Positions 45,900 to 54,977 of a DNA stretch of 64,000 nt are shown here, in pieces (the stretch's first letter is position 1; each line of letters opens with the position of its first letter). A program made the translations under genes and the position numbers. The stretch spans positions 124,001 through 188,000 of the forward strand of contig NZ_AP028665.1 in NCBI RefSeq assembly GCF_041154455.1. The letters are read 5' to 3'. Origin of the DNA: Variovorax sp. V213. Lineage in GTDB: Bacteria > Pseudomonadota > Gammaproteobacteria > Burkholderiales > Burkholderiaceae_C. Below the pieces are notes generated by a model that was not told where the DNA came from, searched no databases, and worked only from the letters and a program-made list of their open reading frames with translations.

Positions 45900-45989
45900 A
45901 TGGACAATTTCGCTCAGCTCAAAGTGACTATCGCGGCAAGAAATACGACGCGCGCCAGTCAATTCCTCGAGTGCCTGCGGATTATTTAA
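45900..45989 (+). CDS. Possible 29-residue small protein
   Basis: ATG 45900 follows a well-placed ribosome site (AGGAGACACC) and opens a frame MDNFAQLKVTIAARNTTRAS that stops at 45987-45989, overlapping the 3' end of the immunity gene on the other strand by 8 bp. It may be the 5' remnant of a longer gene that was cut when the type VI island was inserted, or a genuine small protein. Confidence 0.3.
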   Translation: MDNFAQLKVTIAARNTTRASQFLECLRII

Positions 45990-46464
45990 CTTGCCCGCGA
46001 TAGTTGTCGGTGGAAAAAAGAGCGTTGAATATCGTCGCACCCCCTTCCTCCAGATCAATGAGAGAAATTGGATACGATCTTGAAATCATCTCTTCGCTCA
46101 AACACCGAACGCCGAATTTCTTCAGCACATCCAATATTTCAGATGCCAACCGATCGGACGTCTCCGCCCCATCGATCAACAGGATCTGGTCGGCATCGAT
46201 CTTTGCAAGAACCGCAAATCGACCGATGAATGACAATCTGAGGATGTATGTCTCTTCGGTCTTGCACAAGCGACAATGCAATGAGACGTCAACATTGAAA
46301 TCCGTATCGTCGAATACAACAAATCCCTGGGCCCTGAAGAAATCCAGAAGCCCGTCGTAGTTCTCTTTTTCCTCTTCATTCGAAAGGAAGAAATATTCGG
46401 GATTTTCCAGATTCTTGTATTTTTTCTTTATTGCCCGCTCGATGTCAGGATAAAAATCTTCCAT
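45982..46464 (-). CDS. Probable immunity protein of the type VI effector
   Basis: A 160-residue, acidic, soluble protein (start MEDFYPDIERAIKKKYKNLE) with no domain I can name. It lies 16 bp downstream of the effector gene on the same strand, and its base composition is clearly AT-richer than the rest of the window, both typical of immunity genes to polymorphic toxins. Its assignment rests on position and composition. Confidence 0.6.
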   Translation of the reverse strand: MEDFYPDIERAIKKKYKNLENPEYFFLSNEEEKENYDGLLDFFRAQGFVVFDDTDFNVDVSLHCRLCKTEETYILRLSFIGRFAVLAKIDADQILLIDGAETSDRLASEILDVLKKFGVRCLSEEMISRSYPISLIDLEEGGATIFNALFSTDNYRGQVK

Positions 46465-46480
46465 GATTTGCTTTCAATGC

Positions 46481-47542
46481 TCAAGGCGTTTCCGGTCCGG
46501 CAGGGTGCCCATGAATATTACCACTGGCATCTTGATGGACGCGGACAATGGACTGTCCTCCGCCTTTGGGGCCTGTTCCAATGGGTTGCAAGAAATCGTA
46601 ATCCCTGACCCCAGGACGCCCCGGAACCGGTGTACCCTTTTGCCAGGCCTCCTGGGTAAGCCGATCTGCCTCGGCCGCATCTCCGGAGAATGTCGAGGTT
46701 GGCTTTCCTTGCTTGATCCGATTTGTATTTTGAGGTGTCCCTTTTACATGCCCGTTTTGCTTTTGCCGGGAAATCGGCAAAGCCGGAGGCGGGCGGGCGA
46801 CAACGGTTCCACTTTTTGCCGATTTTGATGGAGGGGATGGAGTGACTTCCTCGGGAGGAAGAGGCGTTTTCGATGCTCCCGCCGGCTTGCCAACATTGCC
46901 TGGCAACGGGTCTTGTTGCATCCGCGGTGGCGATTGACGCAGCACGGGTTGATATTGCCCTTTTGCAATCACCGCCGAACCGGCGGCCCCCAGGAGTCCC
47001 GAGGTCATCTGGCCTGCTTGACCCGCGACTGTTTCATTTGCATCGAACCAGCGTGCAATCAATACACCTGGAATACTGGCGAGCGATACGCCCATGCCGA
47101 TGTTGTTTCCAAATCTTCGAAAATACTCCTTCTCCGGCTCGCTCATGTAATTGGCAGGATCGGTTCGGTAAGGTGCACTCACCTGATACAGCCCTTGGAC
47201 CTTGTTCACTGCGCCCCGCAAGCGAATCGCGTCTTCGGCGCTCATGCTCAATTCGCCTCGATCGTATGCCATCAATCGATCGCGAGCGCGAGTGTATTTC
47301 TCCTCTTCCAGTTGATCCGGCCATTGCTTGCATTCCTGGTATTGCGCGTTGATCACAAATGGATTTCGCCAGGATTCGTCTTTTGTCGCGATCCACTGCA
47401 GCCAACCCATCGCTTTTTCAGCTTCGCGAACGTCACTCCAGATTCTTTCGCAATCCTTCTTTCGAAGCATCTTGGGCGTCGGTATCTGGCGCGTTTGCAG
47501 TCGACCGATGGTCCCGTTGCCGTTGAAAGGTGCCTCCGCCAT
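46481..47542 (-). CDS. Type VI secretion effector with an unknown C-terminal toxin domain
   Basis: A 353-residue protein starting at ATG 47542, which shares a base with the stop of the PAAR-like gene. Residues 1-170 form a helical N-terminal region (MLRKKDCERIWSDV..., RARDRLMAYDRGELSM), a hydrophobic stretch follows around 180-200 (GVSLASIPGVLIARW), then a proline-rich linker (PLPPEEVTPSPPS). The C-terminal tail about 280-353 contains VRDYDFLQPIGTGPKGGGQS, then RVHQDASGNIHGHPAGP, with a GHP motif like small toxin domains. Base composition drops towards the end. The enzymatic activity is not recognised. Confidence 0.6.
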   Translation of the reverse strand: MAEAPFNGNGTIGRLQTRQIPTPKMLRKKDCERIWSDVREAEKAMGWLQWIATKDESWRNPFVINAQYQECKQWPDQLEEEKYTRARDRLMAYDRGELSMSAEDAIRLRGAVNKVQGLYQVSAPYRTDPANYMSEPEKEYFRRFGNNIGMGVSLASIPGVLIARWFDANETVAGQAGQMTSGLLGAAGSAVIAKGQYQPVLRQSPPRMQQDPLPGNVGKPAGASKTPLPPEEVTPSPPSKSAKSGTVVARPPPALPISRQKQNGHVKGTPQNTNRIKQGKPTSTFSGDAAEADRLTQEAWQKGTPVPGRPGVRDYDFLQPIGTGPKGGGQSIVRVHQDASGNIHGHPAGPETP

Positions 47543-47889
47543 CAACTTGCCCCGTTCATCTCGCAAAGATCGCCGTGGCGCGCCACCGCCCGGCTCTCGA
47601 CGAAGACGGTCTGTGAACCGGAAATGATCTTCACATGGCCGTCGCCCAGCGACACGCCCGAGCGCACGCCGCTGCCGGCATTCCCAGCCACACCTTCGAC
47701 GATGCTCTCCACCATGAGGACCTTCTCGCTGCGCGCAAACACGGAGTGGGCGTATGCGGCCTTCTCGGGCGGCAGGATGGAAACGATGTCGAAGGGCACG
47801 ACCTGGTCGCCGACGATGCAGAAATCCGGCGTGACATTGACGACCATGAATTGCGCCTCTGCATCGGCGATGTGCTTTTCCATGCTCAT
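47542..47889 (-). CDS. PAAR-like (DUF4150) type VI spike-tip protein
   Basis: A 115-residue protein with the PAAR-like arrangement: the conserved SGVSLGDGHVKIISGSQTVF and ESRAVARHGDLCEMNG. DUF4150 proteins cap the VgrG spike and carry or adapt an effector. It overlaps the DUF2169 gene upstream by 4 bp (ATGA) and the effector gene by one base (TGATG), tying all three in one transcript. Confidence 0.75.
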   Translation of the reverse strand: MSMEKHIADAEAQFMVVNVTPDFCIVGDQVVPFDIVSILPPEKAAYAHSVFARSEKVLMVESIVEGVAGNAGSGVRSGVSLGDGHVKIISGSQTVFVESRAVARHGDLCEMNGAS

Positions 47890-49049
47890 GCGGATGCCCC
47901 CTCGGTGGCCTCGTGGTGACGGCGTCGGTCGGCCTCGGCATTGCGTGACAGCAGGTCCACGCCGACGACGTCACGCGCCTGGTCGAGCGTGAGCCGCCAG
48001 GTCAGATGCACCAGCATCTCGTCAAGATCGATATGCACGGTATCGAGCTTCATCGATTCGCTGCTTTCCGAACCATCGCCGCAGCGGCAGAGCGCCTCGA
48101 TCCGTACATCGGGCAACTGCATCTCCAGCGCGTCGGTCGACGCGAAAAAGCCCGCGAGGCGCAGCCGCTCGTCGCCGACCAACCCTTGCGCGACCCGCTG
48201 GTCGGCTGGCGCGTATTGGAAGAAGCGCGGGTCGAAGTCCTCGGCGTAGTCCATGAAGGGTGCCTGCGCATGACGCTGCAGCCAGGCGTCGTCGTAGGTG
48301 CCCGCGAGCGCCAGGCGGGGCTGCCAGTGGCGCGCAATCGGGCCGAAGCCCGCGGGAACAAGGCCGTCCTGGTTGCCATGCGCGATCGGTGCGTCGACGC
48401 CTTCGATCTGGGGGGCGGGCACGGGAGCGCCGCGGTCGTAGCGCGCGCGGGGGTGGGTGTCGCGGCAAGCCGATCCGAAGCGCCCGCTGCCGCAGGGGTT
48501 GGCCGCGTCCGTGCGCGGCGGTGCATCCGGCGCGTCGCCAGCGTCGAACCACCATCCGCCGAAAGCGAGTTCGTAGCGCAGGGGCACCTCGAGCACCGGC
48601 TGTGGATCGCTCGGCGCGCGCTGCGCCGGATCGTCATGCCAATGCCACGCGCGCGGCCCGGTCAGACGCAGCGACTTGCTCAGAAGCTGGGTGTCGCCTC
48701 GCGCGACTTCGAGAGTGGCGAGCCAATCGCGCCGCGGCGTCCAATCGCGCGCCCGTGCGCTGCCCGTGACGAAGACATCGGCTTCGGGCTTGACCAGCAC
48801 CAGATCGGTCGCGGAACGCAGGCTCGACAGGACAGGCTGCACTGCATCCCACGCGGTATCGGCGAAGACCGGGCCCCGGTGCATCGGCGCCGCTTCCAGC
48901 CGGCCCGCCGCAAGCACGAAGCTCGCACACACGATCACGATGTCGTGAAAGCACTTGCCCGGGCCCATCTTGTCGTACTGAAAGTGGCCGAAGGACGTGA
49001 GATTGCGCACCTGCTGCAGCCGGGGTGGCGGAACGGAAGGCACGCTCAT
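47886..49049 (-). CDS. DUF2169 type VI effector-loading adaptor
   Basis: A 387-residue DUF2169-type protein with the segments KMGPGKCFHDIVIV near the N-terminus and LRYELAFGGWW, then QPRLALAGTYDDAWLQ. DUF2169 proteins are found between vgrG and PAAR genes and are thought to help load the effector onto the spike. Its start shares a base with the vgrG stop. Confidence 0.75.
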   Translation of the reverse strand: MSVPSVPPPRLQQVRNLTSFGHFQYDKMGPGKCFHDIVIVCASFVLAAGRLEAAPMHRGPVFADTAWDAVQPVLSSLRSATDLVLVKPEADVFVTGSARARDWTPRRDWLATLEVARGDTQLLSKSLRLTGPRAWHWHDDPAQRAPSDPQPVLEVPLRYELAFGGWWFDAGDAPDAPPRTDAANPCGSGRFGSACRDTHPRARYDRGAPVPAPQIEGVDAPIAHGNQDGLVPAGFGPIARHWQPRLALAGTYDDAWLQRHAQAPFMDYAEDFDPRFFQYAPADQRVAQGLVGDERLRLAGFFASTDALEMQLPDVRIEALCRCGDGSESSESMKLDTVHIDLDEMLVHLTWRLTLDQARDVVGVDLLSRNAEADRRRHHEATEGASA

Positions 49050-51361
49050 CAGTGCGCCGCCTTCGCCGTCGCGACTTCGGCGCCTGCGGCGGGCGCCGGG
49101 GCGCGGCCGAGAACGTCCGAGGCCACTGCCGCGGACGCCACGCCCAGCACCTGCGCCGCCAGACCGCCGCCTGCACCATCGCCAGAGCCGGCGACCTGCT
49201 GGGCGATCGACATCAGCTGGGACGCCTTGCCCAGGAGTTCGCCCGGGTTGCCGCCCATCACCGCGCCCAGGCTTGCCAGCGGGCTGCCGCTTGGCTCCGG
49301 CGGCGGCGCGGTCGGTACCGCCGTTGGCTGCAACGCGGCCTGGCCGCCCTTGGGATTGAGCCAGATGTGCTCGCCGTTCAGCGTCACGTCGTCACCCTGC
49401 GCGGTGATGTTGATCTTCTTGCCAGTCACGGCGATGGACCCATCGGCCTTGAGCTGGATCACCGACGCCCCCACCCGCAGCGAAATGGTCCTGCCATCCA
49501 TCTCGATGTGGCTGCCCTTGTCGCCGCCCACCGACAGCAGGTACTTCTCGCCGACCTTGGTGGTCTGCGTCTTGCCGACCATGGTGTTGTCGACCATGCC
49601 CACGACGGTGTTGCGCAGCATGCCGACATTGAAGGAATAGGCCAGGCCGATGTTCACCATCTTGGCGAGGCCCACGTTGTGCATGTAGGCCATGCCGATC
49701 GTGGCCATCTGGTTGCGGCCCACTTTCTTGCTGCGGTCGCGGCCCACCCAGTGGGTCTCGTCGTGCTCGACCTCGATGTCCTGGTTGCGCTCCGCATGCA
49801 GCCACACCTGCTCCTGCCCTTTTCTGTCCTCGAAGCGCAGGGCGTTGGCGTTCTCAGTGCTTCCGCCTTCGCTGCTGCGCGTGAGCAGGCCGCTTTGCGT
49901 GGCGTTGTCGGGCAGGCTCCACGGCGGCATGTTGTCGGCGTTGTAGACGCGCCCGGTCACGATCGGGCGGTCGGGATCGCCGTTCTCGAAGTCGACGATC
50001 ACCTCCTGGCCGATGCGCGGAATCTGGATGCCGCCGAAGTTGGTGCCAGCCCAGGGCGAGGACACGCGCACCCAGCACGAGCTGTTCTCGTCCTTGGTGC
50101 AGTAGCGGTTCCAGTGAAAGCTCAGCTTCACGCGGCCGTATTCGTCGGTCCAGATCTCGCGGCCGGCCGGGCCGGTGACGATCGCCGTCTGTGGGCCGGT
50201 GGTGCGCGGCCTCGGCACCGTCGGTGCCGGCGCCCGGAACACCTTGCTGGTCGGAATCACCTCGAAATCGACGCGGCACTCGAACTCCTGCTGCGCACTG
50301 GCGTCGCCCACGTCCTGCAGCCGGAGGCGGGCTTCCGTCACCAGGTACTGGCGGTTCGACTCGTTGTGGGGGTGGCGCTCCAGCGCGAGCAGATACCCCG
50401 GCACCACCGCACGGAGGTTGCCCGAGCCGCTCGCGCGCTCACCGCGGCTGCCGGTTTCCTCCATGCGCGTGCGCACCAACTGCTCGCCCTCCGCCTCCAC
50501 CACGTAGTCGCCCGGCCAACCGTACCGCTCCCAGCTGTTCTGCGCGGTCTTGCGCGGCATGGCGCTGACCTGCTGCAGCTCGGCCTTGGGGCGCTTGAAG
50601 TCGAAGTCGTCCGTGACCCAGCGGCCGCTTTGCAGCTCCTCGCAGGCGTTGAAGCGGTCGCAATGCTCTTCGCGCACGGTGGCTTCGGCCGCATGGAAGG
50701 GAATGCGCTGGTAGCCCGCATGGGCGAAGGGCTGGTGCGACGCCATGTCGTCGACGATGACCAGCTTGTGATGGCCCTCTTCGTGTTCGAAGTAGAAATA
50801 CAGGCCCCACTCGTGCAGCAGCCGCGCGACAAAGTCATGGTCGCTCTCGCCGTACTGCACCTGGAACTCGCGCGGCGGATAGCTGCGGGTGGCCCGCACG
50901 TCGAACGCAAAGCCGTACGTGCCGAGGATATCCTTCACGATGTCCAGCACGTTCTGGTTCTGGAAGATGCGGTAGTCGCTGGTGCGCGTGGCCAGGGTGA
51001 GCCAGGGTTCGATCACCGCTTCGTACAGTGCGCGCCGGTTCTCCAGGCGCAGGAAGCGCACGCGCGTCACGAGCCCGGAGATATGGCGCTGCTGCGGGCC
51101 CGAGCCCTGACGTCCATCGAGCACGATATGGGCCGTGAGCGCCTCGCCCACCAGTTGCTTGATGGCCACGTTGGCGGCCTGGCGCTCGTTGTAGCCGGGC
51201 TGCTCCGGCGTGGCCAGGGTCAGGGTGTAGCGAAACAGCCGGCTCAGCCCTTCATCGCCCTCGATGGCGATGGGCTCCAACGCCGGCTCGCCGCCCAGCG
51301 TCGGCATGGCGGACGACGAAATGCTGAGAACACGCGCAAGCTGCGCGGAGCCTGTTGGCAT
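49049..51361 (-). CDS. vgrG: VgrG spike protein
   Basis: A 770-residue VgrG from ATG 51361. N-terminal gp27-like domain (ISGLVTRVRFLRLENRRALY), OB fold (GREIWTDEYGRVKLSFHWNR), PDRPIVTGRVYNADN, then the gp5-like needle repeats (GRNQMATIGMAYMHNVGL), and a C-terminal extension of about 100 residues rich in Ala/Pro/Gly, which could be a docking region for the adaptor. The frame is open upstream through the hcp gene, but the conserved start is here. It is the trimeric spike of a type VI system; no structural tss genes lie in the window, so this is an orphan cluster served by a core elsewhere. Confidence 0.9.
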   Translation of the reverse strand: MPTGSAQLARVLSISSSAMPTLGGEPALEPIAIEGDEGLSRLFRYTLTLATPEQPGYNERQAANVAIKQLVGEALTAHIVLDGRQGSGPQQRHISGLVTRVRFLRLENRRALYEAVIEPWLTLATRTSDYRIFQNQNVLDIVKDILGTYGFAFDVRATRSYPPREFQVQYGESDHDFVARLLHEWGLYFYFEHEEGHHKLVIVDDMASHQPFAHAGYQRIPFHAAEATVREEHCDRFNACEELQSGRWVTDDFDFKRPKAELQQVSAMPRKTAQNSWERYGWPGDYVVEAEGEQLVRTRMEETGSRGERASGSGNLRAVVPGYLLALERHPHNESNRQYLVTEARLRLQDVGDASAQQEFECRVDFEVIPTSKVFRAPAPTVPRPRTTGPQTAIVTGPAGREIWTDEYGRVKLSFHWNRYCTKDENSSCWVRVSSPWAGTNFGGIQIPRIGQEVIVDFENGDPDRPIVTGRVYNADNMPPWSLPDNATQSGLLTRSSEGGSTENANALRFEDRKGQEQVWLHAERNQDIEVEHDETHWVGRDRSKKVGRNQMATIGMAYMHNVGLAKMVNIGLAYSFNVGMLRNTVVGMVDNTMVGKTQTTKVGEKYLLSVGGDKGSHIEMDGRTISLRVGASVIQLKADGSIAVTGKKINITAQGDDVTLNGEHIWLNPKGGQAALQPTAVPTAPPPEPSGSPLASLGAVMGGNPGELLGKASQLMSIAQQVAGSGDGAGGGLAAQVLGVASAAVASDVLGRAPAPAAGAEVATAKAAH

Positions 51362-51459
51362 GAGATCCCCCTGAGTTGGCCCTACGGAAAGAGGCGTGGC
51401 CGGGATGCCCGGGGACCTCATGCGCGCTGAGGCCCTGGAGGCATCGAATGGCGAGAGGC

Positions 51460-51942
51460 TCAGGCCTCCCGGTTTTCCTTGATGTTCCAGGCCAGCACGG
51501 TCTCGGCACCCTTGCCGCCCTTGTCCGTCTGCTCCCAGTACTGCTGCTTCACCTTGGCGGCCTGGAACGCGAACTGCACCAGCACCGCATCGCCGCCCTG
51601 CTCGGCCGAGTACTGCACCGAGGTCACCAGCACTTCTTCCAGCGTGACGCGCGTGTATTCGATCTGCGAGCCCCCCGCCTTGCACACCGACACCTCCACC
51701 TTGCTCAGGTGCTTGCCGCTGGCGCAGTTCTTCATCACGGACGGCGCCGCCTTGTCGATGCGCGCAAGAACCTGCAGGTCGTTGAAGCTCGCCTTGCCCA
51801 CACCGCCGCCACCGCCGCTGACCATGTTTCCAGGCTGCGTCGCTCCCCATGCAAACGACTTGATATCCGTCCAGTCCTTGTGGTTCGAGTCCTTGGATTC
51901 GCCGTTTGCGCCCTCGACGCGCATGAACATGTCTACTGCCAT
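51460..51942 (-). CDS. hcp: Hcp tube protein
   Basis: A 160-residue Hcp1-family secreted tube protein: MAVDMFMRVEGANGESKDSN, the middle LARIDKAAPSVMKNC and SVQYSAEQGG. Hexamers of it form the type VI inner tube and can also chaperone effectors. It is the first gene of the island; its promoter lies in the AT-rich gap to the right. Confidence 0.9.
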   Translation of the reverse strand: MAVDMFMRVEGANGESKDSNHKDWTDIKSFAWGATQPGNMVSGGGGGVGKASFNDLQVLARIDKAAPSVMKNCASGKHLSKVEVSVCKAGGSQIEYTRVTLEEVLVTSVQYSAEQGGDAVLVQFAFQAAKVKQQYWEQTDKGGKGAETVLAWNIKENREA

Positions 51943-52602
51943 GATTAACCCCCGAAGTTATATATGCCCGATTGCGGGACACCGTTGAAATCGGCTGCCC
52001 TCCTGTTGGACAACACCCCTACCTCTTTATCAATGCCGAAATTAGCTAAATCCGAGCAGGTCTGCCAGTGCCTAAAGTTATTAATCAGAAAGTGCCAAGA
52101 CAACACAAATTACGAATAAACATCTAATCACCAGATGCCCACGATCCTTAAAAATGAATCTGAATTGGCCTCCATTACTTTAGTAAAATATCAGCTTCCA
52201 TTGCACGAGTCGATTTCGGCTTTGTTATTTTTTCTTTGCGTCCGTGATTTATTTCCATAAGAAATAGGTATCTGTTTTTCAACGGCATTTGAATTGCACA
52301 GATGGTCCCGTGCCGATACGCTCTCGCCCCCGCGCTTTCGGCAGCGGCGCCAGCCAATCGGCCACTGCTTCTGGTTTCGATGTGGATTGCCATGCTCGTT
52401 TGACCCGCCTTTCCATCGAGCGCTGGGCCGCACTGGGCGCCAATGCACTGGATCGCCGGCGTGTGCTCTGAGGTATGGGTGGGTCAAGCGCCAACCGAAA
52501 GGTGGATCGCGCCCATGCGGAATCAACAGCCTGGGAGCAAGGGCATCCCGTGGCGCCTGAGACGTCTACGGCCCCACGATGAGGGGCAAGCCGGCTTCGG
52601 CA
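51943..52602. other. AT-rich gap upstream of hcp; no supported gene
   Basis: About 660 bases, clearly AT-richer between 52000 and 52280 than the flanks. It holds the hcp promoter. A minus-strand frame at 52175-52393 (72 residues, MAIHIETRSSGRLAGAAAES...) has no ribosome site or context and is doubtful. No RNA gene or repeat was found. Confidence 0.4.
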
Positions 52603-53571
52603 TCAGGGCACCAGCAGCAGCTTGCCGGTGGTCGCGCGGCTTGCCATGTCGGCGTGGGCCCTGGCGGCATCGGCCAGCGGATAGACGCCGCCGACATGGA
52701 CCTTCAGCCTGCCTTCGGCGATCCAGTCGAACAGCCGCGCTGCGTGCGCGCGCAACAGTTCCGGCGTATGGATGTGGTCGAAGAAGACCGCGTAGCCCAG
52801 CTTGATGCTCTTGGGCAAGCTCATGATGTCGATGGCTCCGGGCCCGCCCAGCACCGGGCCGTACCAACAAAAGGTCCCCGAGCGGCGCAGCACATCCAGC
52901 GATCCCTGGAAGGTGCTGGGGCCCGAGCCGTCAAACACCACGTGCACGCCCTCGCCGCCGGACAACTGCCTCGCCTGCCCGGCGAAATTGCTTCCGGTAT
53001 CGACGATCACGTGATCCGCGCCGGCTGCCTTGGCCATCGCCACCTTGTCCGTCGATGACACGCGGCCGATCACCCGCCCGCCGCGCAGCTTGATGATCTG
53101 CGTCAGCAGCAGCCCGAGGCCGCCGGCCGCCGCGTGGACGAAGGCGATATCGCCCGGCTGGATGGCATGGAAATCGGTGGCGAAATGGCTGGCGGTCAGC
53201 CCTTGCATCATCACCGACGCGGCGGTCTTGTCGTCGATGCCGTCGGGGATGGGCACCAGCGAGGTGGCGGCCATGGCGATCTTCTGTGCATAGCTGCCGG
53301 GCGCATAGACCCAGGCCACGCGTTGGCCGACGTCGAAGCCGTCGACCCCCTCGCCCACGGCCAGCACGCGGCCCGCGCCCTCCACGCCCAGGATCTTCGG
53401 ATTGGGCATCTCGTTCCACGCCATGCCCTGGCGCACGCCGATGTCCATGAAGTTGACGCCGGCAACGGCGATCTGCACCAGCACCATCCCGCGGCCGGGC
53501 ACAGGGTCTGGCCGCTCCACATACGCCAACTCTCCGACATCGCCGGTCCGGTTCATCACCACTGCCTTCAT
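52603..53571 (-). CDS. Quinone oxidoreductase (QOR-type MDR)
   Basis: A 322-residue zinc-free medium-chain dehydrogenase: GVNFMDIGVRQG, GVEGAGRVLAVGEG and the NADPH loop VHAAAGGLGLLLTQI. It reduces quinones or alpha,beta-unsaturated carbonyls with NADPH. ATG 53571 follows a good ribosome site (AAGGAAAAG). It lies downstream of the exported epoxide-hydrolase-like gene on the same strand, with 43 bp between the genes. Confidence 0.87.
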   Translation of the reverse strand: MKAVVMNRTGDVGELAYVERPDPVPGRGMVLVQIAVAGVNFMDIGVRQGMAWNEMPNPKILGVEGAGRVLAVGEGVDGFDVGQRVAWVYAPGSYAQKIAMAATSLVPIPDGIDDKTAASVMMQGLTASHFATDFHAIQPGDIAFVHAAAGGLGLLLTQIIKLRGGRVIGRVSSTDKVAMAKAAGADHVIVDTGSNFAGQARQLSGGEGVHVVFDGSGPSTFQGSLDVLRRSGTFCWYGPVLGGPGAIDIMSLPKSIKLGYAVFFDHIHTPELLRAHAARLFDWIAEGRLKVHVGGVYPLADAARAHADMASRATTGKLLLVP

Positions 53572-53614
53572 CGCTTTTCCTTTTGTTGCTTCGGGGTATG
53601 GCGGACCGGCCGGC

Positions 53615-54637
53615 TCACCCACGCGTCACGTCGAGCACGGCCTTCGCGAAGGCCTCGGGCGCTTCCTGCGGCAGGTTGTGGCCGATGCCGCCGCTGACCA
53701 GCCGATGCTCGTAGCGCCCCGAGAACTTCTTCGCATAGGCGCTGGGTTCCGGGTGCGGCGCGCCGTTGGCGTCGCCTTCGAGCGTGATCGTCGGCACGCC
53801 GATCACCGGCGCCTTGGCGAGCCGGTCCTCGAGCGCCTGGTACTTCGCCTCGCCGTCGGCGAGGCCGAGGCGCCAGCGGTAGTTGTGGACCGTGATGGCC
53901 ACGTGGTCGGGGTTCTCGAAGGCCACGGCGCTGCGCTCGAACGTGGCCGCATCGAAGCTCCACTTCGGCGATGCGAGTTGCCAGATGAGCTTGGCGAAGT
54001 CGTGGCGGTTCTTCTCGTAGCCCGCGCGGCCGCGCTCGGTCGCGAAGTAGTACTGGTACCACCACTGCAATTCGGCCTCGGGCGGCAGCGGGTTCTTGCC
54101 GGCCTGCTGGCTCCCGATGAGATAGCCGCTGACCGATACCAGCGCCTTCACGCGCTCCGGCCACAGCGCCGCCATGATGCAGGCCGTGCGCGCGCCCCAG
54201 TCGCAGCCGGCCACGGTGGCGGTCTTGATCTTCAAGGCATCCATCAGCGCGATGATGTCGACGGCGACCGCCGACTGCTGCCCATTGCGCGGCGTGTCGG
54301 CCGACAGGAAGCGGGTGGTGCCGTACCCGCGCAGATACGGCACGATGACGCGAAAGCCCGCGGCGGCAAGCTGCGGTGCGACATCGACGAACATGTGGAT
54401 GTCGTAGGGCCAGCCGTGAAGAAGAATCACTGGCGCGCCGGTGGCCGGCCCGGCCTCGAAGTACCCGATGCTGAGGCTGCCGGCCTCGATGCTCTTGAGC
54501 GGCTCGAGGCGCCTGGCGCTGCCCGTGCCGGCGGATTGAGCGAAAGCGGGCACGATCGAAGTCAGCTGGGCGGCGGCGATGCCGAGCGCCGCCTTGGCGA
54601 GGAACGAGCGGCGGGGCAACTGTGGCGAAGCGGTCAT
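53615..54637 (-). CDS. Exported epoxide-hydrolase-like alpha/beta hydrolase (Tat signal)
   Basis: A 340-residue alpha/beta hydrolase. The N-terminus has a twin-arginine signal (LPRRSFLAKAALG) cleaved near AFAQ. The HGWP oxyanion motif (74-77) and nucleophile D146 (AGCDWGARTA) identify the epoxide hydrolase/haloalkane dehalogenase branch; the catalytic histidine is in GGIGHNLPQ near the end. It would act in the periplasm. It is divergent from another exported alpha/beta hydrolase at 54978. Confidence 0.88.
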   Translation of the reverse strand: MTASPQLPRRSFLAKAALGIAAAQLTSIVPAFAQSAGTGSARRLEPLKSIEAGSLSIGYFEAGPATGAPVILLHGWPYDIHMFVDVAPQLAAAGFRVIVPYLRGYGTTRFLSADTPRNGQQSAVAVDIIALMDALKIKTATVAGCDWGARTACIMAALWPERVKALVSVSGYLIGSQQAGKNPLPPEAELQWWYQYYFATERGRAGYEKNRHDFAKLIWQLASPKWSFDAATFERSAVAFENPDHVAITVHNYRWRLGLADGEAKYQALEDRLAKAPVIGVPTITLEGDANGAPHPEPSAYAKKFSGRYEHRLVSGGIGHNLPQEAPEAFAKAVLDVTRG

Positions 54638-54977
54638 TGGGATTCCTTTCGGATGGATGGTGGCAATCGGGAAGATCGGTTGTCAGCCGGATCGCACGCG
54701 CTTTCCGAACCGATGGAGCGATTGTTCGGCGCAGAGGCGGCCTCGCGATCGGCTTGCGTATGCCTGTGTATCTGGCGCGGCTTCACCAACAATAAATTTC
54801 AATCGCAGGCACTCGCCACCGTGCAGGTCGTTTGCAAAGTAATGTCGCAAGGCGACCTCCCGACACACGGGCATACAGAGAAGGCCGGCAGGCATGCGTA
54901 CCACCCCTAGATTCGACGGCGTCGGTTTCGAGCCGACCTTGTTTTCCCAACGTCGAACCAAGGAAAGAAAGATCGTC
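54638..54977. other. Divergent promoter region of the two exported hydrolases
   Basis: 340 bases between two start codons pointing away from each other. Both start codons have their own ribosome sites (GGAAAGAAA before ATG 54978). No palindrome with clear symmetry was found and no gene is supported; a short AT-richer block lies near 54780-54840. Confidence 0.4.

Noticed and set aside
49025..51430. Plus-strand frame of 801 codons opposite vgrG
   Set aside because: Shadow of vgrG.
52175..52393. Minus-strand 72-residue frame MAIHIETRSSGRLAG... resembling the N-terminus of MobA/MobL relaxases
   Set aside because: Only a vague resemblance, AT-rich region, no ribosome site and no mobilisation genes.
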